NCBI GenBank assembly: GCA_013398175.1
Contig: VZRZ01002225.1
Coordinates: 655,283-719,282, forward strand
Length of the DNA: 64,000 nt
Source: Climacteris rufus
Lineage: Eukaryota > Chordata > Aves > Passeriformes > Climacteridae
Direction of reading: 5' to 3'
Positions within the stretch are counted from its first letter, which is position 1, and the number at the start of each line of letters is the position of its first letter. A model generated the notes under the pieces. It was not told the DNA's origin. It did not search any database and saw nothing but the letters and a program-made list of their open reading frames with translations. Positions 51,771 through 62,300 of the stretch are shown in pieces. A program made the translations under genes and the position numbers.

Positions 51771-52697
51771 NNNNNNNNNNNNNNNNNNNNNNNNNNNNNN
51801 NNNNNNNNNNNNNNNNNNNNNNNNNNNNNNNNNNNNNNNNNNNNNNNNNNNNNNNNNNNNNNNNNNNNNNNNNNNNNNNNNNNNNNNNNNNNNNNNNNNN
51901 NNNNNNNNNNNNNNNNNNNNNNNNNNNNNNNNNNNNNNNNNNNNNNNNNNNNNNNNNNNNNNNNNNNNNNNNNNNNNNNNNNNNNNNNNNNNNNNNNNNN
52001 NNNNNNNNNNNNNNNNNNNNNNNNNNNNNNNNNNNNNNNNNNNNNNNNNNNNNNNNNNNNNNNNNNNNNNNNNNNNNNNNNNNNNNNNNNNNNNNNNNNN
52101 NNNNNNNNNNNNNNNNNNNNNNNNNNNNNNNNNNNNNNNNNNNNNNNNNNNNNNNNNNNNNNNNNNNNNNNNNNNNNNNNNNNNNNNNNNNNNNNNNNNN
52201 NNNNNNNNNNNNNNNNNNNNNNNNNNNNNNNNNNNNNNNNNNNNNNNNNNNNNNNNNNNNNNNNNNNNNNNNNNNNNNNNNNNNNNNNNNNNNNNNNNNN
52301 NNNNNNNNNNNNNNNNNNNNNNNNNNNNNNNNNNNNNNNNNNNNNNNNNNNNNNNNNNNNNNNNNNNNNNNNNNNNNNNNNNNNNNNNNNNNNNNNNNNN
52401 NNNNNNNNNNNNNNNNNNNNNNNNNNNNNNNNNNNNNNNNNNNNNNNNNNNNNNNNNNNNNNNNNNNNNNNNNNNNNNNNNNNNNNNNNNNNNNNNNNNN
52501 NNNNNNNNNNNNNNNNNNNNNNNNNNNNNNNNNNNNNNNNNNNNNNNNNNNNNNNNNNNNNNNNNNNNNNNNNNNNNNNNNNNNNNNNNNNNNNNNNNNN
52601 NNNNNNNNNNNNNNNNNNNNNNNNNNNNNNNNNNNNNNNNNNNNNNNNNNNNNNNNNNNNNNNNNNNNNNNNNNNNNNNNNNNNNNNNNNNNNNNNN
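51771..52697. other. Assembly gap (927 Ns)
   Basis: An unbroken run of N from 51771 to 52697. It is flanked by GC-rich sequence on both sides, the kind that short-read assemblies of bird genomes commonly lose. AEBP2 exon 1, which in mammals encodes a low-complexity Glu/Gly/Ser-rich N-terminus of a little over 200 residues, would fit in this space if the stated gap length is real. Confidence 0.99.
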
Positions 52698-52771
52698 CGC
52701 AGCCGCACGCGCTACGGAGCGCGCCAGGGGACAAACAACGCAGGGAGGGCGGAGCGGCGGGATTCCGGCTA

Positions 52772-52909
52772 GAATCTCCCGGGGATCCCAACTGGAATCT
52801 ACCGGCAATCCCACCTTGAATCCGCCAGGGATCCCAGCTGGTATCCCCCGGGAATCTCGACTTGATTCCCTCTGGGATCCCGTCTTGAATCCTCCAGGGA
52901 TCCCATTTT
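52772..52909. repeat. Degenerate 23-bp minisatellite, six copies
   Basis: Six head-to-tail units of exactly 23 bp begin at 52772, 52795, 52818, 52841, 52864 and 52887. Each starts GAATC- or a close variant and most carry GGGATCCC in the middle. Units differ at several positions but not in length. A weaker seventh match may precede the array (52749-52771). The period is not a multiple of three, so the repeated WDPWRIQ-like peptide seen on the minus strand is incidental and this is not coding. It lies in the CpG island just upstream of the gap, in the promoter or 5' UTR of AEBP2. Confidence 0.85.
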
Positions 52910-53450
52910 AAATGCCCAAGGATGCCGGCGGGACGCGCCGGGAGCGGGGGACGAGGCGCTCCCGGTTCCCCCGCCTCGTTCCGAGACGAATCCCGGCGGT
53001 GCCGTGTCCCACAGCGGGGCACCGGCGTTCCCGGCTGGCGCTGCCGGCGGCAGGGTGGGCTCAGGCGGAGGGAGGGGACGGAGGGGCCGGCAGAGCTCCG
53101 ATGGCACCAGGCACTGCGGGTCCAGGCGGCCCCGGTGCCCCCCGCTGCTCGCACGGGCATTGGGGTGGGAAAGCGGGAAAGGGAGAACCGAGGCTCCCCG
53201 GGAAGGGCTGCGGGTCCCGGTGTGAAACCACGCCGGCAGAACTACCACAACGCGGCCTCGGCTGAGGCAGAAAGGAGGCAGGAAAAGGTTTTCGGTGGCA
53301 CTGACAAAAAGGAATAAAAAAGCGGCCGCGCTGTGCAGTGAGGAGAGAGAACAAACCAGAACAAATTGGCCTTACACTTCTGTTGGCAGGGAAGAGGCTT
53401 CCTGCTCTCGGGGAAAAGATGTGTGACCAAAGGGGAATGTGAAATAACGT

Positions 53451-53680
53451 AGAATCACAGGATGGTTGGAAGGGATCTTAAAGATCATCCCCTTCTAACC
53501 CCCTTCCCATGGGCAGGGACACCTTTCCCTAGACCAGGGTGTTCAGAGTCCCATCCAACCTGGCCTTGGACACTTCCAGGGATAGGGCAGCCACAGCTTC
53601 TCTGGGCAGCCTGTGCCAGGGCCTCAGCACCCTCACAGGAAACAATTTCTTCCCAATACCCAACCTAAACCTACGGATGT
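53451..53680 (-). mobile_element. CR1 LINE 3' fragment upstream of AEBP2
   Basis: Begins agaatcacaggatggttgga and continues through agatcatccccttctaaccc, gggcagggacacctttccc, ggccttggacacttccaggg and gggcagcctgtgccagggcc to caatacccaacctaaaccta, which together are an unmistakable reverse-complement CR1 3' end. It sits right next to the CpG island, about 200 bp beyond its right edge. Open frames in this stretch belong to the repeat and are not host genes. Confidence 0.93.
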
Positions 53681-56600
53681 GTAGAAGCAGAAAGGTGAAA
53701 GCTCAACAGGATGCCTGTCAATCACAAGACTTCAGAACAGAGTTTGAAAATGAAAGTCATTTAATGGGATAAAGTTTACTAGAAGTTTATAGGCAAGATT
53801 TGCAGTAGAAAAGGAAGATAGGTAGAATCTGAACACAGAGATAAAATCAAGTGGTTTGACAAATTATTGGAGGGATGAGTAGGGTAATTGAAAGCATAAA
53901 GTGCTATTCCACATGAGTTTTAAAGTCTTACATCTGCCAGTCTTTAGCCAACTCCTACAGAGCTTGCCATATTTAAAACAAAAATCGTGAAGCCGTGGTA
54001 GTTTAGTTTAAAAACAAACCAGAACACAGAACCACAGCTCAGTGCAGTAAAACATTGTGCCTCCTGCACAAAGAACATCACCAATTCAAGTTACAGCAGG
54101 TGCATCTGGCATGTCCACAGAGATCCTGGATTCCAGGAGAAGTGAACTGCATAGGATTAAAATCTGGAAAAGGTGCTCCTAAGACCTTCATTTGCATCGG
54201 TGGAGATGGCTCCCAACCCACAATAGATGTAGTTGTGAGGACCAACAAGAACAAGCTGTGGTGTAGCAGTGTCAAAACAGAGAGCCACAGCACTGAAAGA
54301 ACAACATGGGGTTGGAGCACAGGGACACAACGTTGGATTCATCTTGGAAAACAAACCAGTAACATATTTAACCTGCAGAGAAACAAAAGCAAACTTCGGA
54401 AACCAACAACGGTGAAAAAGTGCTGATAGTTTCTCAGATTTCTAGAAGACAGCCTCAGCTAGAAAGTGGAAATGGTAAGAATGCTTAAAAAAAAAAAAAT
54501 CCAGGTAGAAAAACAGACAAAAACAGCTATAATGCTGTTTCATCTGTGCAAGCTATGAATCAGGTCTCCTAACTCCACCAAAACAGTCACCAGACCCTGA
54601 GCTTCTGTATCCTGTTCTGCTTTTCTTCCTGGTAACAACGTGGACTTCGTTCTCTGCTCAGGAAGGTGTGGGAACCCGGGTGGGTGTTGCTGTCACTGGT
54701 CTAATCAAACACTAAGTGTGACGTTGCAAAAACAACCCACCCTTTGATTCAGTCAGAAAATGGGAGGAGCTGAAATAATTCCTATGTCTCTGCTACCCAC
54801 TGATGCTCTTCTGGAGTTCTCTGCTGCAGCAAGGGACAGAATCAGAGAGGTATCAAGTCATGAGAAACTAAAAATATGTATAAAGGACTTAGGTAAAAGA
54901 CACCTTTCAGAAACTATGAATATGAGATAAAGGGGAGAAACGTTATCATAAAGAACTCGATGTACCCTAATGTAAATTGTGTGCTCAAGACAAACCAGTG
55001 TCTTTGTTGCCTCTCAAGTCTCTCTGGGTTTCTTAAGGTGGTGGGTGCACGCAAGGGCTCCCTGTGTTTGGCACTCAGAGCGAGCAGGGTGATCGGACCT
55101 CCCCCTTTGCACTCCCCTAAGCAGGGCGGTAGAGACGCCAGCTCATTAGGTAATTTGTGTATTCAAAGAGGGTCAGGGAAGGAAACCTCAGGAGATTTCT
55201 GTTGCCTGATGGAAATCACTTGGCATTTAAGCAAGAGCTCAGTAACGAAGAGGTCACTACTGCAGCAGGCAGTCATCAAAGAAAAACTCTGTGATGATCT
55301 CGTCCTGGTCTCAGGTTTTCGAAACCACAAAATTCTACGCCCAGGCTCTCTCCCTGAGTGCTGAAATAAAGTCCTAATCAAGTGCAAGCGGCAATGATTG
55401 TTGCTTACTGAGGTTTCTCTGTATAAACCCTCACAGCTTACCGAAGCTAGATTTCCTTTTTCTCCAAGGTTTTTTTCTTACTTTTCAAACCTCTTGAAAG
55501 CAGAGATCTGTCAGGGAACAGGTGATTCTACAACTTGCAAAAAACATCTAAATAATTTACATTTGAATGGTCTGATAAAAGCTCAAAGGAGGAAACTCCT
55601 GCTAGGAAATCCTTTGGAGGAAAAACACATCATTCACTTGGGCTTTGCGGGTGGGTGTTACTCTGTCGTTCACACAAAGCGTTCCTGATATGCTCAGTCT
55701 AGCTTGGTGTGATCACCTTACAGCGATGCTTTATAGCTCAGACATTTGTGTTGAGGAATCAACAAAGTACAAAATAATAAAATACAATTTTTAAAAAGTC
55801 AATAGATAAACCAGGAGCAGCCTGTTCACTGGCAAAGATTCCAAGCACGACCATTAGTGCAAGAACAAACAACTTGTAGACACAGTAGAGCAGGGAGAAG
55901 AAATTAGGATTTTATTCTCTTACCTCAGGAACACCAGGGTGCAGGGCATCCACACTGACAGCAGAATCAGTAACAAGGACACTCCAAAGAAGTAGTTTCC
56001 TCTTGAGTCACAACAATTTTGCTGTTATGTGGTGTTTTCTTGAAGGACACTTAGGTGAGATCAGCAGAAGATTTTAGATGTGTAAGGCAGACTTCCCGAG
56101 GGTTTTTCCCTAACTTTGATCAACATTGTAGTACTATGATTACAGAATGCAAGCAAAACACTTCAAAACAGCAAGAAAGGCCTATAAAGACAGAAGAAAA
56201 ATTAGATAGGCCTGAGGTTCAGGAAAGGTGACATCTAGTCTTGCACTTGCTAGGATACCAGGGGAGATTGTGTAAAGCCAAGCATTTGGTCACTGAGCTC
56301 CCTTCTCCAGCCCCTGCCTCCGCATGCATGTCTTAAGCAGTGCAGGAAATTCCTGCTGCCTGCACCTCATGACTCACCTTGCTCAGTATTCTGCCTGCTC
56401 AGCAGCCTCTGGAAACTGCACCCTTCTCTTCTCTTCTTTCTGCCCCACCCTTCCCCATCCAAATTTAAGGTCTGGAGGAAGAGGCTGCGATCTCTCATTG
56501 CTTCAAGTGAGCACCCAGTGCTGGGTTCTCACCCTTCCCTTCAGACTGGGCTGAAATTGCCTCATGCTGCAATTTTGACCCCACCCTCTCCTGCAGCACC

Positions 56601-58861
56601 CTGTTAATTCTCCCTTTAAACTCAGCTTCCATGCTCTTTTCTCTTGAAAGCTGCCTTTAATCTTTCCCCATAATGTTTGCTTAGAAACGATGACTGTAAG
56701 AAACTTCAGGCTATGCTTAGGTTGAGTCAAACAGAAGAAGGTTACAGGAAATTCGTGTTGGGCGGGGATCCCTCTTCTCTTCACGAGGGGCAATGAGACC
56801 TCCCTAGGGCTGTAACTGGCTTTGCAAAACACTTTGCAGCAAAATGAATTCTTGATGCTGCTTGGGACCATCTTCCCCCTCTTCCCTGCCCATGGTTTGT
56901 GTCACTCTGATCCGCTGCCTCTTCTCTAGTGCCAGCACAGCTGTCCCTGAAATTCCTGCCATGAGCTACACCAAGGAACTGCTTTTAGTGGTAACTAGGA
57001 GAAAAAATAAATAAAGTGGCATTCTCTTGCTGTTAGGTCATGAGACGTCAGAAAACTCCAGACAGCTCGGTTAAATGTAACACTCTGGGGATGGGGAAAA
57101 GAGGAACAGAAAAGTGAAAAATTACTAAGGTGACACAAAGAAGCAGGAGCTAGTTTCAGGAAAACCCCATTCTGTCATTCTGGAGCTCATCCAAAAGCAC
57201 ATCCTAACATTCACTCTATTTGCATTTGTGGTAAAAACGTGCCAGCGCCGTGGAGATGAGGACATCTCTGCTTTAGGCCATCTACACAGTGAGAGGAAGC
57301 CCATTCCACAGACATTCTGATACAACTGAAAGGAATCAGATACCTTACAAGTGCATAAAACCTCTAAAATGCACACTAACTGATGTTCAATTTGCTGTTC
57401 AAATTATATGGAAGGAAAGCAGGAAAAGCAAAATAAGAAAGCATGAATATTTCTTCTAAGTGAAAGATAAAAAGCTGTGAGTTCAAGGCATTAGAAGGCC
57501 TTGTAATATGGTTCATTGAGGGATGTGTTCTGCAGGTTGCTGCAAAAACTGAAACATAAGCACAGAATTTTAAGTAGGTACTATTTAGCTGTGATAAGCT
57601 GTTAGTTATTAGAGATACCACTGAGAATGAACTCAGAATTTGCTTCAGAAACAAAAGCTACTCACAATACTTCTGCACTGGTACAGCTGAATATTAATCC
57701 TGCCAGCCCACGTCTCTCAATTTTTGTGATTTCCAGGGACTTGCATAAGTATATGCTAAAACTGCATTGTGCTTTTCTTTGAAAGTATTGGGAAATCTCT
57801 TCAAGTGCCACACTGGAAAATGTAAATAACTGATGCAATACATCATATGACCATGTAAAACTGTAATATATGCATGACTGTACAAGCAAATAGACCATCT
57901 TTTCTCTGCCATCAATATTGTCAATAATTTTATTTATTATTAAAAACCCCTATATAAATTATCAGAAAGATTTTCTTTTCCTCCCAAAGTATCCTAAATC
58001 TCCTTGTGTACATTTTTTATTTGGCACAGTTTGCTCTTTTTCAGTAAAAGGCAGCCAAAATTCTTAAGTCTCAGAAGAACCAACATTCTTAAGTGGCATA
58101 AGTTATATTAGTTTTAACCAGAGATAATTAAAATATTTGCTTCCACATTATAGAGTCTTTACATGCTGTTAATTTGGGGAATTGTTTTTTTCAACATTCT
58201 TATGCAAACCAGAGCTGGATTCCAGCTTTAAATCAAGGTGTATGCCTGAGCACATGTACAGGGTTGTCACCAGTATGTCGATTTATTTTTTGCAGGCCAG
58301 TTGTTGCAGAGCCTCATAATAAAATCAGGGGAGGTTATCCCAATGGAGCGAGCAATTCTGCACAAGCCCACTAGGCAATAAATCCCTTTTTTCCCCCTAA
58401 AAATGTGGATGTGAAGTCAGGAGCAGAGGCTCTTTTGCACACATGGAAATCCTTTTCAAAAACCATAAAAGTAATCAAGATCTTGCATGTTGTAAAACCG
58501 GTGTATAAGCATTACAACCAAACAGAAATGCATAATTAATTGAATGCTAATTAAATACAAATCACAGCTTGGAAGGAGGACAAGTTTACAAGAGCTTTTC
58601 CATGTTCTAGGATTACTTTAAAACTCCCCTTCCTCAATCTGTGGTTATAGCTAGAATAGGGATTTTCCATAGAACAATCTTAGATTTTTTAAAATTAAAG
58701 TTCCATAAAACATAAAAGAAAATTCCCTTGCAGAAATCTAGTTCTAAAGTTTGCACCTTTTTTTTCCTGCCTTTTTTTTGTTTTTTTTTCCTCTTGGAAG
58801 GATCTCTTGTCTTTCCAAGATCAAGCTCTTGTGAACACGTCCTTCCAACCATGGTTCTCAG
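53681..58861. other. Upstream flank of AEBP2, no gene recognised
   Basis: A moderately AT-rich region between two CR1 copies. Open frames up to about 130 codons occur but show no domains, and the largest begin with non-ATG codons. In mammals the neighbour upstream of AEBP2 is PLEKHA5; I see no exon I can assign to it. Confidence 0.6.
58757..58791. repeat. T-rich tract next to CR1
   Basis: Three T runs of eight or nine separated by a few C/G bases, about 70 bp to the left of the plus-strand CR1. Simple low-complexity sequence. Confidence 0.8.
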
Positions 58862-59305
58862 CTTCCCAGAACATGCTGTGGTAGGCCCAGCAAGGGGCCT
58901 TGAAGATAATTAAGAGAGTGGAGAATGTCAGATGAGGAGAGGCTGAGAGAGCTGGGACTGTTCAAACCCAGAAAGTGAAGGCTCAGGGGGATCTTATCAA
59001 GGTATAAATATCTGAGAGGGAAAGTAAAGAAGATGGGGGCAGACTTAGTGATATCTGGAAAGGGCAAGAGTCAATTGCCACAATCTGAGATGCAGAAAAT
59101 TCTATTTCAACATCAAAAGAAACTTCTTCACTTTGAAGCAGTAGAAGAGGTTGCCCAGAGAGGATGTGGCGTCGCCCTTCCTGGAGATACTCCAACCACA
59201 CCTGGTCCTGAGCAGCCTGTTCCAGCTATTGCTGCTTTGAGCAGGGGCCTGGATTGATGATCTCCAGAGGTGCCTTCCAATCTTAACTACTCTGTGATTC
59301 TGTAA
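58862..59305 (+). mobile_element. CR1 LINE 3' portion, about 440 bp
   Basis: This is the longest CR1 copy and the only one on the plus strand. It shows in order gatgaggagaggctgagaga, gctcagggggatcttatcaa, aaacttcttcact, ggttgcccagagaggatgtg, ctggagatactcc, ctttgagcaggggcctgga and the terminal ctctgtgattctgta. The 3' microsatellite-like end is intact; the 5' end is truncated as usual. No intact coding frame remains. Confidence 0.94.
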
Positions 59306-62300
59306 ATTTGAGATATTATTCCCATGTAACGCAGAGACACACAGGCACTGCCAAATCTGCAAAACCAGTCTTTTTCTGGGTTCCCAGGTATAACCATCTA
59401 TACCCTGGCTTTGCCCCAGCTTCACATGGAGATGAAAACCCTATCCACACCACGCCTGCCTTTCACCTTGCTTTGTAAACGTGGGAAGGGAGTTGTGGGT
59501 GGGAGCCACAGCAGCTCAGCTGAGCTGTGTGACTGGGACCAAGCCCTGAGTCCCTGCAGGCAGGTTTAGATGCAGCCTCAAAGACTGATGGCTCCATTCA
59601 GAATTCCCATGATAGCGTGGATGACGAATTTAGGGCCCCGCTACATCCCGTGAGATTAGAAATGACAAGCAAGTGAGATTATGTGTTTTCTGTGATTGCC
59701 AGATCTTGGCATGCTAGAGACTTGAGGGAGAGAGGTTATCCTTAACAGAAGCATTTATCACACACTCTGGCCAGCCTTGGGCAACATACTGTCTTGGAGA
59801 AGGTGTCAAAATCCAGATTTCCCAACCTTAACGGCTGGACAATTCATCTTCTCTCCCCACTGCTCTGCTTATGTTACAAGAAAAATTCAGGTCATGGGAA
59901 GTTTATCAAACAGCTAGAGATATACAGATTTTTTTATTTAAATAGAATTTATTATTTGGTAGGCTTGAGCCCAAGCAAACGTGAATTTCAGAAAAGTTCA
60001 GATCAGCATCAAAAAACTTGAATTGCCATTATTAGGGCATTCACTGAACAGCAGAAGCCATACTCAAATTAATCAAAACTAATTTAACAATTACAAAACC
60101 AGCAGGATGACTTCATTGTCATTTGCCACTAATGACAAATGTTTATTACAGATAGTGCATTTGTCTTCTGAGCTATTAAAACACTGTTTGCTATTCATAA
60201 CTCCTCAAACCTTTCCTGTGAGATGAAGGATCCATCATGTTCATGGAAAATAAGCCAAGCTTGTAGAAGTACAGCACCCCTCCCTATTCTCAATCAATCA
60301 AATCTGGGAGAGAGAGAGGGAGACTGATGAGAACAACCTACTTTTCTGTGCACGGCATTCACTGAATGTGAAAAGGGGTTTCAGCAGGACCGAGAAAGTA
60401 GCTGTTGTCATGACAGCACTGGGAAGCCCAGGGACTGAAAAGATCTTCATCAGCTCACTGCAGCAATTCTGTGCCAAAGGAACTGTGCTGCCTGTCTGCA
60501 TGCTGACAACAGAGCCAAGGGAATGCCTGCCTGTCAAATCTCTGCGGTTTTGCTCTGCAAACTTCCCCACTCTTGGCCTCTGAAGCTGGGATGTTGCTGC
60601 AATCTGTGGATCTCTCCTGCACCTCTCCTCCTCCTTCAGTACTCCCCACACCTTCTGTTTCTCTAGCTGGTTTAACAAGGGCAGCACCCAGCCCTCCTGC
60701 AGTCCCTTTTGCCACAAAAATGCCATGCAGAAGGCAGCAGTAACCTGTAAAAAATCCAATCAAACACCAGCACATTCTGCAAACTCTGTCAATGTATGGC
60801 TGCCACTCCTGTTTCCTCAGTATTGGGGCCAGTGTGTCTCTGTGCTCTGATGTTTGTCTGGCAGCTCTGGGGTAAGAGACTGTGGCAGGATCTTGGAGTA
60901 ACTCTCTGTGGCAGGATCTTGGAGTAACTCTCTTGATGGAACCTTACCTCGTCAGCTCTGGCCACTCCAGCCCGAGTACATGCATTGTCTTTCACACTGA
61001 GTTGGCAACCTGCTGTCCACACCAACTGCCCACTGCAGTCATCATAAGCACCAGTTGTGGGAGACCTATGAGACTGTTCCATTCCCAGTGAAGTCTTATT
61101 TTACAGAAATGACTGAAAATGGTTGCAGCATGGGTGAGATCCTCATAATGCAGACAAGGAAAGAGAGAGTAAGGTCTTTTTGGCTATGCACATGTTGATC
61201 AAGTTCTGATGCTGTTTACTTGAAGCAGTGGGAAATAGGAGCATTTAGAGACTTGCATTGTGCCCCCACTGATTATGACTGATGGAATGAAAACTGAGAT
61301 TGAGTGCTTTACACCCAATCTTGCAACAGCCACCTTTAGTGCAAATGAAATGATCAGAGATGTGGGCTCTCAGATGAATTTTACAAGCTTTGTCTGAAAC
61401 TTTGGTGTCTCTGGTATTGATTGCAAAAATCACATTGACCTCAGTGGTGCCAGACTGTCAAACTCAGCCTGAACGCTGGGGAACTAAGGAGTTTTGAAGA
61501 ACTCAGAGCAAATCCTGATAATGTGGATGGTTGCTAGGAACTGGGGACTCAGCCTGTACCACACAGGAGAGTCTAAGTTGCACTGTGACCCTTCCATAAT
61601 TCAGAATTTAAATAGTTCAGAGGTTCACTCTCTCAGGAAGCCTGAAATACATTGCAGAACTGGGAAGTGTAAATCCTAGATTAGCTCAGTGCCCTCCAGG
61701 TGCACTGCATGTCTTCTAATAGGCAAACCTGCTATTCCCCTCTCATGAATTATATTCCCAGCCCAGTTGCTCCCAGATTCTCCAAACAACTGACTGCATA
61801 GGAGTGAGCAAAGCATTTTATCACGTTGTTATGCAGCAATTTACCCATGGTTAGGATATGCATAATGGAGTCTCTTTCCCAGGATTGCTCTGAGGTGTAG
61901 TTGTCTGTCTTTGAAGCCTTCCAGCGAGACCTGCTGTTAAACACACACATGTAGTGTTCTCAATAGGGCTGGGCCTAATTTTTAATGACAAAATGCTTTG
62001 GAGTCTATTCAGCCTTTTAAAACTGCTGTTTTTCAGTCAAGATGAACGTTATGTGCCTAATGATTTTTGCCTAGTGACACACGTACACTGTTTTCAAGAA
62101 ACAAACACTATGCAGTACTTTTTCTAGGCATTTCAGTGCCCCAAAACAACCTCCTATAGAACTTCAGTTACAGTAGGAAAATGGGACACTATATATTGTT
62201 AGCAAGCTGTTGCTATAGAGCCCTACTATCAGGACAAATAGCAGCAGTTTGACTTTATATTGCTATTTATAACAGGATAATTTATCAGAACCATCATCTT

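Larger units (their letters stand above)
11708..52697 (-). other. AEBP2: AEBP2 gene, transcribed right to left, exon 1 hidden in assembly gap
   Basis: This is the gene model that joins seven coding exons on the minus strand. Every junction has AG/GT borders and the phases agree: exon lengths 208, 108, 187, 125, 68, 114 and 31 nt sum to 841, which is one nt completing a codon begun in exon 1 plus 280 codons including the stop. The product matches vertebrate AEBP2, a nuclear subunit of PRC2 that binds SUZ12 and RBBP4 and stimulates histone H3K27 methylation by EZH2. The right border is only the edge of the N run, where exon 1 should lie. UTRs are not included. The identity is certain from the three fingers and the C-terminal sequence; the extent at both ends is inferred. 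Confidence 0.95.
51420..53265 (-). promoter_or_regulatory. AEBP2: CpG island promoter of AEBP2, interrupted by gap
   Basis: Both flanks of the N run are strikingly GC- and CpG-rich compared with the AT-rich DNA around them, with GC-box-like GGGGCGGGG near 51700. This is the expected broad, TATA-less promoter at the 5' end of a housekeeping chromatin gene. The left flank should be the start of intron 1 and the right flank the 5' UTR or upstream promoter. Long open frames here (several hundred codons) are created by the Ns and by GC-rich stop-poor sequence and are not genes. None of the visible flank translates to the acidic AEBP2 N-terminus, so coding exon 1 must be in the gap. Confidence 0.75.

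Noticed and set aside
51355..53160. Very long open frames (360 to 601 codons) across the CpG island on both strands
   Set aside because: They are open only because 927 Ns translate as unknown residues and GC-rich DNA has few stops; the visible ends match no protein.
60298..60759. 153-codon minus-strand frame
   Set aside because: It starts with TTG, not ATG, and has no domain; nothing links it to PLEKHA5 or another neighbour.
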